Part shown: piece by piece, positions 61,961 to 64,000 of the stretch
Position numbering within the stretch: position 1 is the stretch's first letter
Layout of the letters: each line of letters starts with the position of its first letter
Source of the DNA: Caldithrix abyssi DSM 13497
Lineage (GTDB): Bacteria; Calditrichota; Calditrichia; Calditrichales; Calditrichaceae
Direction of reading: 5' to 3'
DNA: 64,000 nucleotides
Assembly (NCBI RefSeq): GCF_001886815.1
Contig: NZ_CP018099.1
Span: 868,001-932,000, forward strand
Notes under the pieces: generated by a model
Told to the model about the DNA's origin: nothing
Seen by the model: only the letters and a program-made list of their open reading frames with translations
Databases searched by the model: none
Program-made: the position numbers and the translations under genes

Positions 61961-63173
61961 GCAAACCGTTATCATGCACATTGACGCGGACGCCTTTTTC
62001 GCCTCGGTGGAGCAGGGCTTTAATCCCCGGCTGCGTGGCAAACCGGTGATTGTGGGCGGCCTGGAAAATCAGCGCGGCGTGGTGCATACGGCCAGTTACG
62101 AAGCGCGGGCCTGCGGAGTGCGCACGGGTATGCCGCTATTCAGGGCCAGGGCGTTGTGTCCGCAGGCGGTCTTTCTCAAAGGCAACTACGAACACTACCG
62201 CGCGGTGTCCGAAGTTTTCCGGGAAGTCTATTTGAAATACACGCCTGAGGTAGAGTTTACGTCGTTAGACGACGCCTATCTAAATTTAACCGGCGCCATG
62301 CATCTCTATCCTTCGGCGCGCCGGGTTGCCGAAGAGATTAAAGCGGAAGTCTGGCGGCGGGTGGGCGTCAGTCTTTCGGTGGGCATTGGCAGCAACAAGG
62401 TAATTGCGCGCATTGCTTCCGGGCTTAAAAAACCGGGCGGCGTAGTGGAAGTGCCGGCGGGCAAAGAACGCGAGTTTTTAGCCGGACTGCCGGTCGATGC
62501 GTTGCCCGGCATTGGCCCCATGGCGCGCGAAAAATTGTTCGATCTGGGAATTTTCAAGGTCGGTCAACTGGCCCGTCTGCCCAAAGGCATCATGGAACAG
62601 TTATTTGGCAAAAACGGGATTAAAATCTGGCATTTTGCCCGCGGCGAAGACGATCGGCCGGTGGCGGCAAAAATCTTTCCTAAACAGATCAGTCGTGAAA
62701 CCAGCTTTGAAGAAGACACCGCCGACCTGGAACTGGTGCGAGGCACGTTGCAATATTTGTGCGAGCGCATTGGCAAAAAATTACGCAGCGAGGAGCTGAC
62801 CTGCCGAGCCCTGGCCATCAAAATCAAGTACTCTGATTTTAAATTTCACACGGCCAGCGCGCGTCTGCCCTTTGCCACGAACAACGGCAACGAGCTGGAC
62901 AAAATAGCCCGGCAACTATTTGAACAAATTCGTCTGCGCCGCACGCGCATCCGTCATGTGGGCGTTTCCGTAAGCCACATCGAAGCGCTGAATTACCAGC
63001 TAACGTTGTTCAACGACAAAACGCGCCGCGAAGTACTGGATGCGGCCATCGACGAAATCCGCGAGCGTTTTGGTTTTATGGCCATTTTACCCGCCGACAC
63101 CCTGCAGCTACGCCGCAAATACCGCATGGAGCCCAACGGCTACATCCTGCACAATCCGGCCTTAACACGGTAG
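61953..63173 (+). CDS. dinB: DNA polymerase IV, Y-family
   Basis: This 406-residue translesion polymerase has HIDADAFFASVEQ (first metal Asp), the second catalytic motif SLDDAYLNLTG, SVGIGSNKVIARIASGLKKPGG, the HhH thumb LPGIGPMAREKLFDLGI and a little-finger domain with FKFHTASARL. In the second motif the usual Asp-Glu pair (SxDEA) reads Asp-Asp, a conservative change of the second acidic residue. There is no obvious C-terminal clamp-binding motif. ATG 61953 overlaps the small upstream gene; an earlier in-frame codon at 61896 lies deep inside it. Confidence 0.95.
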   Translation: MAEQTVIMHIDADAFFASVEQGFNPRLRGKPVIVGGLENQRGVVHTASYEARACGVRTGMPLFRARALCPQAVFLKGNYEHYRAVSEVFREVYLKYTPEVEFTSLDDAYLNLTGAMHLYPSARRVAEEIKAEVWRRVGVSLSVGIGSNKVIARIASGLKKPGGVVEVPAGKEREFLAGLPVDALPGIGPMAREKLFDLGIFKVGQLARLPKGIMEQLFGKNGIKIWHFARGEDDRPVAAKIFPKQISRETSFEEDTADLELVRGTLQYLCERIGKKLRSEELTCRALAIKIKYSDFKFHTASARLPFATNNGNELDKIARQLFEQIRLRRTRIRHVGVSVSHIEALNYQLTLFNDKTRREVLDAAIDEIRERFGFMAILPADTLQLRRKYRMEPNGYILHNPALTR

Positions 63174-63326
63174 TCCTTTTGCAAAAAATAATTCTTTGAA
63201 AATAAGCGTTTTTCTTTTAAAATAGTTTTAGCGGCGCGCATGGCCGGGTGGACGCCCTTTTCGGATGAATCTATTTGCAGTTAATTTCGTACAGTTTTTA
63301 AAGCGCCTTAATACAGGAAAATTCAG

Positions 63327-64000
63327 ATGATGAAAATCCGTTTAAAAACCATAAGCATGGGAATTTTAATGATGGTGACCGCCGCAAATTTTTCTTTTTC
63401 ACAAACGCATTACGACGGCCAGAAGTATTTTAATCCTTTTCCCGGATTCAAAAAACGTACTTTTGGAGATTTATTGAAGTGGATGGTGTGGGATCGCCTG
63501 ACCGGCAAAAGGGCGATCGTTCGTTCGCAAAACCATAATTTCGAAGTGGTAAAAGACCACCGTCTGCTCAAACAAAATGCGAATGAGCCGCTGGTGGCCT
63601 GGATTGGCCACTCCACTTTGTTCCTTCGACTGGACGGTGTAAACATTTTAACCGATCCCATTTTCAGCGAACGTTGTTCGCCGTTTCAGGCGGTTGGGCC
63701 CAAACGCATCGTCCCGCCGGGCATCGCCCTGGACAGCCTGCCGGAGATCGACCTGGTTTTGATTTCGCACGATCATTATGATCATCTGGACAAAAATACC
63801 ATTCTGCGTCTTGGCAACAAACCCTTTTACCTGGCGCCGGCCGGTGTGGGAGAAATCCTTAGATCATGGGGGATTACAAACTTTGTCGAACTGGATTGGT
63901 GGGAAGAAATCGGTTTTAATCAATTAAAGATTGTTTGTACGCCGGCTCAGCATTTTTCGGGCAGAAATCCGTTTCAGCAAAACAAAACACTGTGGGCCGG
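63327..64000 (+). CDS. Exported metallo-beta-lactamase-fold hydrolase, NAPE-PLD/UlaG type (3' partial)
   Basis: The frame from ATG 63327 (AGGA about 9 bases upstream) is still open at the window end after 224 codons. It has a hydrophobic leader (MGILMMVTAANFSFS, then QTHYDG), WIGHSTLFLRLDGVNILTDPIFSERCSPF, RIVPPGIALDSLPEIDLVLISHDHYDHLD with the Zn motif HDHYDH, and a further His in TPAQHFSGR. This is the layout of N-acylphosphatidylethanolamine phospholipase D-like and related L-ascorbate-lactonase-like proteins, here apparently exported. Substrate is unknown, and the C-terminus lies outside the window. Confidence 0.88.
   Translation, partial: MMKIRLKTISMGILMMVTAANFSFSQTHYDGQKYFNPFPGFKKRTFGDLLKWMVWDRLTGKRAIVRSQNHNFEVVKDHRLLKQNANEPLVAWIGHSTLFLRLDGVNILTDPIFSERCSPFQAVGPKRIVPPGIALDSLPEIDLVLISHDHYDHLDKNTILRLGNKPFYLAPAGVGEILRSWGITNFVELDWWEEIGFNQLKIVCTPAQHFSGRNPFQQNKTLWA

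Overview
The window looks like chromosomal DNA of an anaerobic or facultative Gram-negative-type bacterium of the FCB/Calditrichota kind, and Caldithrix is my best guess. The guess rests on gene content: a subtilase with a type IX secretion-style C-terminal tail, a PorQ-like outer-membrane protein, a geranylgeranylglyceryl-phosphate synthase of the bacterial PcrB-like type, LemA/TPM proteins, Nfn, and a large archaeal-style Mrp-Mbx respiratory complex. No rRNA, tRNA or CRISPR array was seen.

Layout. 1-19160 is mostly housekeeping: a DJ-1/PfpI protein (cut by the window edge), an RNase Z-like metallohydrolase, an HD-GYP phosphodiesterase, an IS4-type insertion sequence whose transposase carries an N-terminal DruA-like region, a TPR/periplasmic-binding protein, pgeF, the S8 peptidase, lexA with a catalytically degenerate LexA-like partner, LemA/TPM/TPM, a Memo-family protein, GGGP synthase with gmhA, and a sugar epimerase. 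19517-34600 is an accessory defence or genome-conflict island. It holds a RadC/JAB protein with a UvrD-like helicase-nuclease, an orphan AbiEi antitoxin, a visibly AT-rich four-gene cassette (C5 cytosine methyltransferase, double-GHKL ATPase, receiver-like protein, Mig/MutY-type glycosylase), a Type III-like Mod/Res pair, and an IS982 remnant at the right edge.

34656-45930 is one long operon behind a promoter-embedded perfect palindrome: a MarR regulator, then Mrp E, F, G, D-like, E/B fusion, C, a fused double antiporter, and NuoH-, NuoB-, NuoC- and NuoD-like subunits, ending in a NuoI-like ferredoxin fused to a GltD/NfnB-type flavoprotein. The order and the cysteine losses match the membrane-bound sulfane reductase (Mbx/MBS) lineage rather than a canonical [NiFe] hydrogenase or complex I. 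45948-63173 returns to housekeeping: ferritin-like proteins, a hybrid histidine kinase, gpmI, a lone CoaC-type flavoprotein, amidase, murI, porQ-like, obgE, dprA, nfnAB, and a small DUF6504-like protein with dinB. A partial metallo-beta-lactamase-fold gene runs off the right end.

The points most worth following are (1) the methyltransferase-GHKL-receiver-glycosylase cassette, which looks like a phosphorelay-flavoured modification or defence system with its own m5C-deamination repair enzyme; (2) the fused MBS-type complex with an NAD(P)H-type input module; and (3) a shared putative SOS operator (GTGTAC-N4-GTACAC type) placed just downstream of the -10 of both lexA and the dinB operon. Functions are read from motifs by eye, with no database search.
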